Assembly (NCBI RefSeq): GCF_010727945.1
Contig: NZ_AP022569.1
Location: 4,712,001 to 4,776,000, forward strand
From: Mycobacterium cookii
Lineage (GTDB): Bacteria > Actinomycetota > Actinomycetes > Mycobacteriales > Mycobacteriaceae
Direction of reading: 5' to 3'
Length of the DNA stretch: 64,000 bases
Shown here one piece after another: positions 54,468-62,899 of the stretch. The notes under the pieces are model-generated. The model was given only the letters and a program-made list of their open reading frames with translations, did not search any database and had not been told where the DNA came from. Made by a program: the position numbers and the translations under genes. Numbering within the stretch: position 1 is the stretch's first letter; the number at the start of each line of letters is the position of its first letter.

Positions 54468-54830
54468 ATGTCCTATGAGCACCTTCGGGGCCTAGTAGGA
54501 GGCACCCCGCACACCACTCTCGGATGGCCGACAATGGGGGAAACCTCAAGGCCCCATTTGAGTTTGGTCCCCGATGCGGTCGTCGACGAATTCGAGGCCA
54601 CAGAGGTTGAGGCCGACAGTTGGCAGGACCGGGCGTTGTGTGCTCAGACCGATCCCGAGGCGTTCTTCCCCGAGAAGGGCGGCTCCACCCGCGAGGCCAA
54701 GAAGATCTGCCTTGGCTGCGAGGTGCGGAGTGAATGCCTCGAGTACGCCTTGGCCCACGACGAGCGGTTCGGCATCTGGGGCGGGCTTTCCGAACGGGAA
54801 CGCCGTCGCCTCAAGCGCGGAATCATCTGA
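54468..54830 (+). CDS. whiB2: WhiB2 (WhmD), iron-sulfur transcription factor for septation
   Basis: The 120-residue protein has a variable N-terminus and the Wbl core: RALCAQTD, then CLGCEVRSEC for four [4Fe-4S] cysteines. The G[V/I]WGG turn (FGIWGGLSERERRRLKRG) and basic DNA-binding tail follow. WhiB2/WhmD binds the main sigma factor and is essential for cell division. The ATG at 54468 has gaggagg upstream; an ATG at 54534 would give a shorter form closer to the M. tuberculosis length. Confidence 0.95.
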   Translation: MSYEHLRGLVGGTPHTTLGWPTMGETSRPHLSLVPDAVVDEFEATEVEADSWQDRALCAQTDPEAFFPEKGGSTREAKKICLGCEVRSECLEYALAHDERFGIWGGLSERERRRLKRGII

Positions 54831-54847
54831 CCCGACCGCCCGGACGC

Positions 54848-54881
54848 CGGCGGGCGACCCGCCGCGATCGCGTCTGCGATC
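54848..54881. terminator. Tandem hairpins between convergent whiB2 and metallopeptidase-like genes
   Basis: CGGCGGG-cga-CCCGCCG (54848-54864) is a perfect 7-bp stem with a 3-base loop. GATCGC-gtct-GCGATC (54866-54881) is a perfect 6-bp stem with a 4-base loop. They occupy most of the 56-base gap between two convergent stop codons, so a bidirectional intrinsic-type terminator is likely. Confidence 0.6.
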
Positions 54882-54886
54882 AATGA

Positions 54887-55369
54887 CTATTCGTCGTCGA
54901 GCGTCGGGTCGATGACCGAAGGTTCGACGTCCAGATAGGTGGCCACCTGAGCCACCAAAATTTCATGCAGCAACTCAGCCAATTCAACCGTGTCCTTCGC
55001 GCGCCGCTCGATCGGCTTGCGGAACAACACAACTCGTGCGCGCGTCGCGCTTCCGCGAACATCGACGCCGGCGCCGATCAACCTGGCCAACGCAATCGGC
55101 CCGTCCGCGACCACCTCCGGCGGCCACTGCACGCTATCGGGATCCTTCGCCGAGATCCGGGGGATCTCATCGACCGCCACATCGAGCCCGGAGAGGCGCT
55201 CCTGCCACCGACGCTCGATGGGCTCATAAGCCTCGAGCACAGCCATGTCGAAACGTTCGGAACGGCTGCGCCATCCGGGCACCGTCGGCGGCAGCAGTGG
55301 GCCCCGCATGTCGCGGCCGCGTCGCGAGACTCGTCTGCCCATCGGGCGGCCGCCGCGCGAGTGGCTCAT
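54887..55369 (-). CDS. Zincin-1-type metallopeptidase family protein (Rv3259-type) with altered HExxH
   Basis: The 160-residue protein has an Arg/Gly-rich start (SHSRGGRPMGRRVSRRGRDM), then GLDVAVDEIPRISA, ARVVLFRKPIERRA and ELAELLHEILVAQVATYLDV. The last segment is the position of the metallopeptidase helix. The canonical HExxH reads HEILV here, so the second zinc histidine is missing and activity is doubtful. The start is uncertain: ATGs at 55393, 55369 and 55342 are all possible. It is divergent from the DUF3499 gene. Confidence 0.8.
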   Translation of the reverse strand: MSHSRGGRPMGRRVSRRGRDMRGPLLPPTVPGWRSRSERFDMAVLEAYEPIERRWQERLSGLDVAVDEIPRISAKDPDSVQWPPEVVADGPIALARLIGAGVDVRGSATRARVVLFRKPIERRAKDTVELAELLHEILVAQVATYLDVEPSVIDPTLDDE

Positions 55370-55458
55370 GCGGCGATGGTAACGGTTGGGCATACCGTGC
55401 CGACGGAATGCGCGTGTCCGATGCCGCCTGGACGATTTCGCGCGATAACCTCTCGATC

Positions 55459-55896
55459 GTGAACGTTCCGCGTCGCTGTTGCCGACCCGGGTGTCCGCAT
55501 TACGCGGTGGCGACGCTGACCTTCGTGTACTCGGATTCGACGGCGGTAGTCGGTCCGCTTGCGACCGCCCACGAGCCGCACTCCTGGGACCTATGTGTCA
55601 GCCATGCGGGCCGTATCACCGCGCCCCGCGGCTGGGAACTCGTCCGGCACTCCGGCCCGCTGGCCACCAACCCGGACGAGGACGATCTGATCGCGTTGGC
55701 CGAAGCGGTCCGCGAGGGTCGTGAAGTTGTCGGTGGTGCCGCCCCGGTCAACGGATTTCACGATCCGGGTGGACACTTCAACGCCGCCCCGGCCGAGGCG
55801 CCGGCTGCCGGTGTACTGACGTCGCCCGTCCAGCGCCCGGCCGGTACCGGCCGCCGTCGCGGTCATCTTCGGGTGCTGCCCGACCCCGCCGACTAG
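55459..55896 (+). CDS. DUF3499 family protein (Rv3258c-type)
   Basis: The 145-residue protein starts NVPRRCCRPGCPHYAVATLT and continues with CVSHAGRITAPRGWELVRH. The conserved cysteines and histidines suggest a zinc-binding module. The C-terminal third is low-complexity Pro/Ala/Gly and ends RRGHLRVLPDPAD. The family is restricted to actinobacteria and has no known function. The GTG at 55459 fits the family N-terminus, while a GTG or ATG about 50 bases earlier is also in frame. It lies between whiB2 and manB as in M. tuberculosis. Confidence 0.83.
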   Translation: MNVPRRCCRPGCPHYAVATLTFVYSDSTAVVGPLATAHEPHSWDLCVSHAGRITAPRGWELVRHSGPLATNPDEDDLIALAEAVREGREVVGGAAPVNGFHDPGGHFNAAPAEAPAAGVLTSPVQRPAGTGRRRGHLRVLPDPAD

Positions 55897-55917
55897 CAAG
55901 CCCGGCCCGGACCGGCA

Positions 55918-56106
55918 CGGTCCGCATCGTTACCGAGCTGGGTCTGATTACTCGGCGCCTCAGCGGACCGCAACGGTCCGCCTCGTTACCGAGCTGGGTC
56001 TGATTACTCGGCGCCTCAGCGGACCGCAACGGTCCGCCTCGTTACCGAGCTGGGTCTGATTACTCGGCGCCTCAGCGGACCGCAACGGTCCGCCTCGTTA
56101 CCGAGA
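55918..56106. repeat. Tandem 56-bp hairpin repeats upstream of manB
   Basis: Three full copies (starting 55918, 55974, 56030) and a partial fourth (56086) repeat with an exact 56-base period; the first copy has one visible substitution. Each unit contains GCGGACCG-caa-CGGTCCGC, a perfect 8-bp stem with a 3-base loop across the unit junction. Each also contains CCGAG...CTCGG arms 13 bases apart. The array fills most of the gap between the DUF3499 stop and the manB start, so it lies in the manB leader or promoter. Confidence 0.92.
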
Positions 56107-56147
56107 TAGGCTGACGAGCAAGTGTCCCCGTCGTCAGGAGCCCCTCG

Positions 56148-57554
56148 ATGTCTCGGCCCGCTGCGGCTGTCCACCGTGTGATCAAGGCGTATGACGTGCG
56201 CGGTCTGGTCGGTGACGAAATCGACGAGTCGTTCGTCGCCGAGGTCGGCGCGGCGTTCGCCAGGCTGATGCGCGACGAGGGCGCGCGGCAGGTCGCCATC
56301 GGCTACGACATGCGGGACAGTTCGCCGAGCCTCGCGGCGGCCTTCGCGAGCGGTGTCACCGGCCAGGGCCTCGACGTGGTCCGGATCGGGCTGGCGTCCA
56401 CCGACCAGCTGTACTTCGCGTCCGGCCTGCTCGACTGCCCGGGCGCGATGTTCACCGCGAGTCACAACCCGGCCGCCTACAACGGCATCAAGCTCTGCCG
56501 GGCCGGCGCCAAGCCCGTCGGTGCGGACACCGGGCTGGCCGCGATCAGCGACGACATCATCGCCGGGATTCCCGCCTACGACGGGACCAACGGCACCATC
56601 ACCGACCAAGACGTGCTGACCGAATACGGCGAGTTCCTGCGTTCGCTGGTCAACACCTCCGACCTGCGTCCGCTGCGGGTCGCGGTGGACGCGGGCAACG
56701 GGATGGCCGGCCACACCGCACCCGCGGTGCTCGAAGCGATCGAGTCGATCACGTTGCTGCCGTTGTACTTCGAACTCGACGGCTCGTTCCCCAACCACGA
56801 GGCCAACCCGCTGGACCCGGCCAACCTGGCCGACCTCCAGGCTTTCGTGCGGGAGAACAACGCCGACATCGGGCTGGCGTTCGACGGCGACGCCGACCGC
56901 TGTTTCGTCATCGACGAACGCGGCCTGCCGGTCTCGCCGTCGACGGTCACCTCGCTCGTCGCCGCCCGCGAGCTGCACCGCGAGATCGGCGCGACGGTCA
57001 TCCACAACCTGATCACCTCCCGGGCGGTGCCCGAGCTGGTCGTAGAACGCGGTGGCACGCCGGTTCGGTCCCGGGTCGGGCACTCCTACATCAAGGCCCT
57101 GATGGCCGACACCGGCGCGATCTTCGGCGGTGAACACTCCGCGCACTACTACTTCCGCGACTTCTGGGGCGCCGACTCCGGCATGCTGGCCGCTCTCTAC
57201 GTGCTGGCCGAACTCGGCGAACAGCAGCGGCCGCTGTCCGAGCTGACCGCCGACTACCAGCGCTACGAGGCGTCCGGCGAGATCAACTTCACCGTGGCCG
57301 ACGCCGAGTCGTGCGTCGAGGCGGTGCTGAGGTCGTTCGGCAGCCGGATCCAGTCCATCGACCACCTGGACGGAGTGACCGTCGATCTCGGTGAGGGCAG
57401 CTGGTTCAACCTGCGCAGCTCCAACACCGAACCGCTGCTGCGACTGAATGTGGAAGGCCGCTGCGTCGAGGACGTGGACAACGTCGTCGAGCACGTGGCC
57501 GGCGAGATCCAGCGGCAGGCGGAGCTGGTCGGCCAACCGGAGGCGGTCACGTGA
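56148..57554 (+). CDS. manB: Phosphomannomutase ManB (Rv3257c-type)
   Basis: The 468-residue phosphohexomutase has the phosphoserine loop FTASHNPAAYNGIKL near residue 103, the metal loop AFDGDADRCFVID near residue 245, the sugar loop GGEHSAHYYFRDF near residue 325, and the phosphate-binding C-terminus RSSNTEPLLRLNVE. It interconverts mannose-6-phosphate and mannose-1-phosphate, between ManA and ManC. Its stop overlaps the tobH start (GTGA). The 56-bp repeats immediately upstream may affect its transcription. Confidence 0.95.
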   Translation: MSRPAAAVHRVIKAYDVRGLVGDEIDESFVAEVGAAFARLMRDEGARQVAIGYDMRDSSPSLAAAFASGVTGQGLDVVRIGLASTDQLYFASGLLDCPGAMFTASHNPAAYNGIKLCRAGAKPVGADTGLAAISDDIIAGIPAYDGTNGTITDQDVLTEYGEFLRSLVNTSDLRPLRVAVDAGNGMAGHTAPAVLEAIESITLLPLYFELDGSFPNHEANPLDPANLADLQAFVRENNADIGLAFDGDADRCFVIDERGLPVSPSTVTSLVAARELHREIGATVIHNLITSRAVPELVVERGGTPVRSRVGHSYIKALMADTGAIFGGEHSAHYYFRDFWGADSGMLAALYVLAELGEQQRPLSELTADYQRYEASGEINFTVADAESCVEAVLRSFGSRIQSIDHLDGVTVDLGEGSWFNLRSSNTEPLLRLNVEGRCVEDVDNVVEHVAGEIQRQAELVGQPEAVT

Positions 57555-58636
57555 ACGCGGCCCAGGCCACGATCGACCTCGACGACGCCGACGGGCTGCT
57601 GGCCGCCGACCGGGACGGCCTGCTGCGGGCGGCGTCAATGGGCGGTGCGCAGGTGCGCGCGGTCGCTGCCGCACTCGACGAAGGCGCCCTGGACTCCATC
57701 GGCGGTGACGACCGTCCGCGCACCATCATCTGGGTTGCCGGCCGGGGTACCGCCGAGACCGCGGGGACCCTGCTGGCCGCGACGTCCGGCGGATCAGCAG
57801 CGGCGCCGATCGTGATCGCAGCCGAAGCGCCGCCCTGGATCGGCGCGTTGGACGTGCTGATCGTCGCCGGCGACGACCCCGGCGATCCGGCGCTGGTCGG
57901 AGCCGCCGCGAGCGCAGTGCGCCGCGGCGCGCGAGTCGTGGTCGCCGCACCCTACGAAGGCCCGTTGCGTGACGCCACGGCCGGGCGGGCGGCGGTGCTC
58001 GAGCCGCGGCTACCGGTCGCCGCCGAGTTCGGGTTGAGTCGATACCTGGCCGTCGGGCTGGCCGCCCTGCAGAGCGTCGACCCTCGGCTGAGCGTCGACC
58101 TTGCCGCGCTGGCCGACGAGCTGGACGCCGAGGCGCTGCGCAACAGCGCCAGCCGCGAGATCTTCACCAATCCAGCCAAAGCGCTGGTCGAGCGAATCTC
58201 GCGACGCCGCCTCGTGCTGGCCGGCGACAACGCCGCCACTTTGACGCTGGCCCGGCACGGTTGCTCGGTGCTGCTGAGGGTCGCGCAGGAGGTGGCGGCC
58301 GCAGCGGGCCTGGCCGACGCCCTGGCAGCGTTGCAGACCGGAGCCGGGCCGGGGTTCGTCGACCCGGCCGATGCCCTGTTCCATGACGAGGAGATCGACG
58401 GGCCGATCGCCGAGCGCCTGCGGGTGCTGGCATTGACGCTGGGTGACGAACGGGCGGTCGTCGCATCCCGGGTCGCCGCGTTCGACGATGTCGACATCGT
58501 CGGCGCCGAGGACGTGCCCGACCTGCCGGAAGGCCGGCCGGCTCCGGTCGCTGCGGGTCGGGCCGAGCTGCAGCTGGCTATATTGGCGGTCCGGCTGGAG
58601 ATGGCGGCGGTTTATTTGCGGCTGGTGCGGGGATAA
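57551..58636 (+). CDS. tobH: TobH-like SIS-domain protein (Rv3256c-type)
   Basis: The 361-residue protein has two sugar-isomerase-like halves (TIIWVAGRGTAETAGTLLAA in the first; LVLAGDNAATLTLARHG in the second), as in bifunctional phosphoglucose/phosphomannose isomerases. The clear catalytic residues of those enzymes are not obvious to me, so activity is uncertain. It is translationally coupled between manB and manA, indicating a role in mannose-phosphate metabolism. Confidence 0.82.
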   Translation: MNAAQATIDLDDADGLLAADRDGLLRAASMGGAQVRAVAAALDEGALDSIGGDDRPRTIIWVAGRGTAETAGTLLAATSGGSAAAPIVIAAEAPPWIGALDVLIVAGDDPGDPALVGAAASAVRRGARVVVAAPYEGPLRDATAGRAAVLEPRLPVAAEFGLSRYLAVGLAALQSVDPRLSVDLAALADELDAEALRNSASREIFTNPAKALVERISRRRLVLAGDNAATLTLARHGCSVLLRVAQEVAAAAGLADALAALQTGAGPGFVDPADALFHDEEIDGPIAERLRVLALTLGDERAVVASRVAAFDDVDIVGAEDVPDLPEGRPAPVAAGRAELQLAILAVRLEMAAVYLRLVRG

Positions 58637-58657
58637 CTGGTTCTGAGGTAAAGCCAA

Positions 58658-59884
58658 GTGGAGTTGCTACGCGGAGCGATACGGACGTACGCGTGGGGGT
58701 CTCGGACCGCCATCGCGGAGTTCACTGGTCGCCCGGTGCCCGCCGCCCACCCGGAAGCCGAGCTCTGGCTGGGTGCCAATCCGGGTGATCCGGCGTTCCT
58801 GGAAGGGCCGGGCGGCGAAGTGTCGTTGCTGCAGGCCGTGATCGCCGATCCCGACGGCCAGCTCGGCCCGGCCGCCCGTGCCCGGTTCGGCGATGCGCTG
58901 CCCTTCCTGGTCAAAGTACTGGCCGCCGACGAGCCGCTGTCGTTGCAGGCGCATCCCAGCGCCGCCCAAGCCGCCGAGGGCTACCTGCGCGAGGAGCGTC
59001 TCGGCATTGCGGTGACCTCGCCGGTGCGTAACTACCGCGACTCCAGCCACAAGCCGGAGTTGTTGGTGGCGTTGCATCAGTTCGAGGCGCTGGCGGGTTT
59101 CCGTCCCGCCGCGCACACCATCGAATTGCTGCGGGCGCTGGCGGTGTCTGACCTGGATCCCTACATCGACTTGCTGAACGACCAATCCGACGCCGACGGT
59201 CTGCGGGCGTTGTTCACCACGTGGATCACCGCTCCGCAGCCCGACATCGATGTGTTGGTGTCTGCGGTGCTCGACGGCGCGATCCACTATGTCAGTTCTG
59301 GTGCAACGGAATTCGCTGCGGAGGCCAAGACGGTGCTGGAGCTCGGTGAGCGTTATCCCGGTGACGCCGGTGTGCTGGCCGCGCTGCTGCTGAACCGGAT
59401 CACACTGGGACCCGGCGAGGGAATCTTCTTGTCGGCCGGGAATCTGCACGCCTATCTGCGCGGCGTCGGGATGGAGATAATGGCCAACTCCGACAACGTG
59501 TTACGCGGTGGCCTGACGCCCAAACACGTGGATGTCCCCGAGTTGCTCAAGGTGCTGAACTTCACGCCGAGCACCGAATCCGATCTGCGCGCGCCGACGC
59601 ATCACGACGGGCTGGCACTGGTCTACGACACGCCCGCCGAGGAATTCGCGGCGTCGGTGCTGAGCCTCGAGGGCGAGCAGGTGGGCCACGAGGTCGACGC
59701 TCCGTCGCGCCACGACGGCCCGCAGATCCTGTTGTGCATCGAGGGTTCGACGGCCGTCTGCGGCAAGTCCGAGAAGTTGACGCTCACCCGCGGTGCGGCC
59801 GCCTGGGTGGCCGCTGACGACGGTCCGATCCGGCTGATCGCGCACGAACCGACGAAGATTTTCCGGGCCACCGTCGGCCTGTGA
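58658..59884 (+). CDS. manA: Mannose-6-phosphate isomerase, type I (ManA)
   Basis: The 408-residue cupin enzyme has the type I motifs: zinc-site SLQAHPSAAQAAEGYL near residue 96, HKPELLVAL near residue 133, and the C-terminal signature LHAYLRGVGMEIMANSDNVL, followed by RGGLTPKHVD. It converts fructose-6-phosphate to mannose-6-phosphate, the entry to the ManB-ManC pathway. The GTG start lies 21 bases after tobH. Confidence 0.94.
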   Translation: MELLRGAIRTYAWGSRTAIAEFTGRPVPAAHPEAELWLGANPGDPAFLEGPGGEVSLLQAVIADPDGQLGPAARARFGDALPFLVKVLAADEPLSLQAHPSAAQAAEGYLREERLGIAVTSPVRNYRDSSHKPELLVALHQFEALAGFRPAAHTIELLRALAVSDLDPYIDLLNDQSDADGLRALFTTWITAPQPDIDVLVSAVLDGAIHYVSSGATEFAAEAKTVLELGERYPGDAGVLAALLLNRITLGPGEGIFLSAGNLHAYLRGVGMEIMANSDNVLRGGLTPKHVDVPELLKVLNFTPSTESDLRAPTHHDGLALVYDTPAEEFAASVLSLEGEQVGHEVDAPSRHDGPQILLCIEGSTAVCGKSEKLTLTRGAAAWVAADDGPIRLIAHEPTKIFRATVGL

Positions 59885-59903
59885 TCAGCGGCGCGCGTGT
59901 TGA

Positions 59904-61295
59904 TCAACTCGCCGCTAAGGCGCCGCTGCGCTCGGCCCTGGCCGCTCGTCGCCCGGCCAGCCACAGCCGCATGTTGTGCCGGACTGTGCGGCCGACGAGC
60001 CCCGTAGAGGGCACCATGTACAGGCTGTCCAGCAACGAAAATCGGCGCAGAAACCATTCGGCCAGAACGGGATCCGTCTCGGCAGCGCCGAGGAACTGGT
60101 CGAACAGGCTGCCGACGGGGCGATACCAGCGAGGCGCCTGGCCGGCCGCATGGTGAAACGCGAAGTCGCCGATCGCGGTCATCATCCACACCGGGAAGGT
60201 GGTTTTCGCGGTGGCGCGATTGACGTCGTGGGCCAGGTCGTCGGCTCCACCGGCCAGGGCCCGGCGCAGGTGGCCGGCCTGCAGCGAGGTCATCGTCATG
60301 CCCTGGCCGTAGGTGGGGTCGAAGCTGGCCACCGCGTCGCCCAACGGCAGGATCCCGGCCGGGAACCGCTCCAGTTTGTGGTACCGGCGCCATCTGCTGG
60401 TGGGGTAGCGGTGAAACGCCGGCTCACCGACCGGCTCAGCCCGTCGCAATGCCGTCGAAATGCGTTCGGGCAGCAGCTCTTCGGCGAGCGCGAGCATCTC
60501 CGGAAAGGTATGCGGCGGTTCGACTTTGCCGACGCCGAAAGTCGTCAGCGTCCAGGTGCGGTCCTCGTAGCCCAGCAGCCCGAGCCCGAGTGGGTGCTGA
60601 CGGGACGCGCCGGCGACGATCACCCGCTCCCGAAGTGCACCCTCCGGCAGCCGTAACTGGTGTGAGGCGTAGCCGATGCCCACATCGACAATCTTTTCTG
60701 GTGGACGTTGATATCCCCACTGCTCCAACCAGACTGGCAACCTGGTGCCGCGACCGGCGGCGTCGACCACCACATCGGCGGCGACGAAATCGGGCTCGCT
60801 GCCGTCGCTGTCGAGGTACACCCCGGTCACCCGCTGCGCGTCGGCGTCGAAGCGCGGCTGGGCCACCGACCGATGCTGGATCTCGACATTGGCGATCTGC
60901 AAAACCCGTTGGCGAATCTGCCATTCCAGTTGAGGGCGGCTCGGCACGTATGCGGTGAACTCGTCGCGCAACGTGTGTCCGGTGCCCAGCACATGGCCCG
61001 CCGCCCCGAAGTAGATGCAGTCCGGCCGATTCTCCAGGATCGGCACACCGGCGGCCACCATATCGTCGAGCAGGCCGGGAAACAGCCCGTCGAATTCCAT
61101 CGCCCCGCGGGCCATCAGCAGGTGGACGTGGCGGCCTTGCGGCACCGCCGGGCGGTTGTCCGGTGTGCTCGGCAGCTCGTCGCGCTCGTAGACGGTGACG
61201 CCGTCGTAGAAGTCGGACAGCACCCGCGCTGCGCACAGCCCGGCGATGCTGGCGCCGATCACCACGGCATGCTTGCGACCGCTCTCCCCGCCCAT
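59904..61295 (-). CDS. FAD-dependent monooxygenase/oxidoreductase (Rv3254-type)
   Basis: The 463-residue flavoprotein has the FAD motif HAVVIGASIAGLCAARVLSD at residues 9-28 and the group A monooxygenase C-motif LPLGDAVASFDPTYGQGMTM near residue 300. A C-terminal region ends NMRLWLAGRRAARAERSG. The substrate is unknown. In-frame starts exist up to 61541, but the ATG at 61295 gives the M. tuberculosis-like N-terminus and avoids overlap with the divergent permease. The two genes share a 31-base promoter gap. Confidence 0.88.
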   Translation of the reverse strand: MGGESGRKHAVVIGASIAGLCAARVLSDFYDGVTVYERDELPSTPDNRPAVPQGRHVHLLMARGAMEFDGLFPGLLDDMVAAGVPILENRPDCIYFGAAGHVLGTGHTLRDEFTAYVPSRPQLEWQIRQRVLQIANVEIQHRSVAQPRFDADAQRVTGVYLDSDGSEPDFVAADVVVDAAGRGTRLPVWLEQWGYQRPPEKIVDVGIGYASHQLRLPEGALRERVIVAGASRQHPLGLGLLGYEDRTWTLTTFGVGKVEPPHTFPEMLALAEELLPERISTALRRAEPVGEPAFHRYPTSRWRRYHKLERFPAGILPLGDAVASFDPTYGQGMTMTSLQAGHLRRALAGGADDLAHDVNRATAKTTFPVWMMTAIGDFAFHHAAGQAPRWYRPVGSLFDQFLGAAETDPVLAEWFLRRFSLLDSLYMVPSTGLVGRTVRHNMRLWLAGRRAARAERSGALAAS

Positions 61296-61326
61296 TTGGC
61301 CACCGTACTCGGTAACGTCCGACTGC

Positions 61327-62802
61327 ATGGCCGGTCGCTGGCGCACCAAATCCATTGAGCAATCGATCGCAGACACCGACGAGCCTGGCACCCGCCTCCG
61401 CAGAGACCTGAGCTGGTGGCATCTGTGCGTGTTCGGTGTGTCGGTGGTGATCGGGGCCGGCATCTTCACCGTCACCGCGTCGACCGCGGGCGACATCACC
61501 GGCCCCGCGATCTGGATCTCGTTCCTCATCGCGGCGATCACCTGCGGCCTGGCCGCGCTGTGCTACGCCGAATTCGCGTCGATGCTGCCGGTGGCGGGAA
61601 GCGCCTACACGTTTTCTTACGCCACCTTCGGTGAGTTTCTGGCCTGGACCATCGGCTGGAATCTCGTTCTCGAGCTGGCGATCGGCGCCGCCGTCGTCGC
61701 CAAAGGCTGGTCGAGCTACCTCGGCACGGTATTCGGATTCGCCAGCAGCACAATCACATTCGGCTCCCTGATGCTAGATTGGGGTGCGCTGCTGATCGTC
61801 GCGTTGGTGGCAGCCCTGCTGGCGTGGGGCACCAAACTGTCGTCGCAGTTCTCCATCGTGGTGACCACGGTCAAGGTGCTGGTGGTGTTGCTGGTGATCG
61901 TCGTCGGCGCCTTCTACATCAAGGCCGCGAACTACTCACCGTTCATCCCGCGGCCGGAGTCCGATCAATCCGGATCCGGCATCAACCAGTCGCTGCTGTC
62001 CCTGCTCACCGGTGCGCACAGCAGTCACTACGGGTGGTACGGGGTGCTCGCGGGCGCGTCGATCGTGTTCTTCGCGTTCATCGGATTCGACATCGTGGCC
62101 ACCATGGCCGAGGAGACCAAGAACCCGCAGCGCGATGTCCCGCGGGGAATCCTGGCGACGCTGGGCATCGTCACCGTCCTCTACGTGGCGGTGTCGGTGG
62201 TGCTGTCCGGGATGGTTCCCTACACCGTCCTGAAAAGCACCGCTGGCGGGCATGCCAACCTGGCCACCGCGTTCGCGGCCAACGGCGTGCACTGGGCTTC
62301 CGGCATCATCTCGATCGGTGCGCTGGCCGGTCTGACGACGGTCGTGATGGTGCTGCTGCTCGGCGGCTGCCGAGTGCTGTTCGCGATGGCGCGCGACGGT
62401 CTTTTGCCGCGACGACTGGCCAAGACCGGCTCACGCGGCACGCCGGTGCGGATCACCGTGCTGGTCGCCGTCCTGGTCGCGCTGACCGCCTCGGCGTTCC
62501 CGACGGACAAGCTGGAGGAGATGGTGAACGTCGGGACCCTGTTCGCGTTCCTGCTGGTATCCGCCGGCGTCATGGTGTTGCGCCGCACTCGCGCTGACCT
62601 GCCGCGCGGATTCCGCGTGCCACTGGTGCCGCTGTTGCCGATCGCCTCGGTCTGCGCGTGCGTGTGGCTGATGGTCAACCTCACGGTGATCACCTGGATC
62701 CGGTTCACCGTGTGGATGGCCGCCGGAATCGCGATCTACCTGGCCTACGGTCGCCGGCACTCGGTGCTGGCCAGACGCTTGGAAGACAAACTTCCGGCCT
62801 AA
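61327..62802 (+). CDS. APC-superfamily cationic amino-acid-type permease (Rv3253c-type)
   Basis: The 491-residue membrane protein has about 12 helices. The first carries the APC substrate loop VVIGAGIFTVTAS near residue 38, and helix 6 has FFAFIGFDIVATMAEETKNP, typical of the cationic amino-acid transporter branch. It imports amino acids; the specific one is not predictable. The ATG at 61327 places the charged N-terminus (EPGTRLRRDLSWWHL) as in homologues; starts upstream would run into the divergent gene. Confidence 0.92.
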   Translation: MAGRWRTKSIEQSIADTDEPGTRLRRDLSWWHLCVFGVSVVIGAGIFTVTASTAGDITGPAIWISFLIAAITCGLAALCYAEFASMLPVAGSAYTFSYATFGEFLAWTIGWNLVLELAIGAAVVAKGWSSYLGTVFGFASSTITFGSLMLDWGALLIVALVAALLAWGTKLSSQFSIVVTTVKVLVVLLVIVVGAFYIKAANYSPFIPRPESDQSGSGINQSLLSLLTGAHSSHYGWYGVLAGASIVFFAFIGFDIVATMAEETKNPQRDVPRGILATLGIVTVLYVAVSVVLSGMVPYTVLKSTAGGHANLATAFAANGVHWASGIISIGALAGLTTVVMVLLLGGCRVLFAMARDGLLPRRLAKTGSRGTPVRITVLVAVLVALTASAFPTDKLEEMVNVGTLFAFLLVSAGVMVLRRTRADLPRGFRVPLVPLLPIASVCACVWLMVNLTVITWIRFTVWMAAGIAIYLAYGRRHSVLARRLEDKLPA

Positions 62803-62825
62803 CCGGTTTTACAAATATATGTCTT

Positions 62826-62837
62826 TTGTCTAGACAA
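62826..62837. promoter_or_regulatory. Palindromic operator candidate upstream of alkB
   Basis: TTGTCTAGACAA is a perfect 12-base palindrome in the AT-rich 97-base gap before alkB. It is flanked by similar half-sites (atgtc upstream, ttgtcc at 62856). A TetR-type repressor of alkane genes, known to be encoded downstream in mycobacterial alkB operons, is the likely ligand. Confidence 0.5.
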
Positions 62838-62899
62838 CGGACGCACGGCGAGATATTGTCCAATCTGACGGTGCTACGGCTCACAAGGAGGTTGGCGAT

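Noticed and set aside
55918..56106. Possible CRISPR array or attachment site
   Set aside because: The units are directly tandem without spacers, and no integrase or cas genes are present.
56016..57674. A 552-codon minus-strand frame opposite manB
   Set aside because: Antisense shadow of manB that begins in the 56-bp repeat array.
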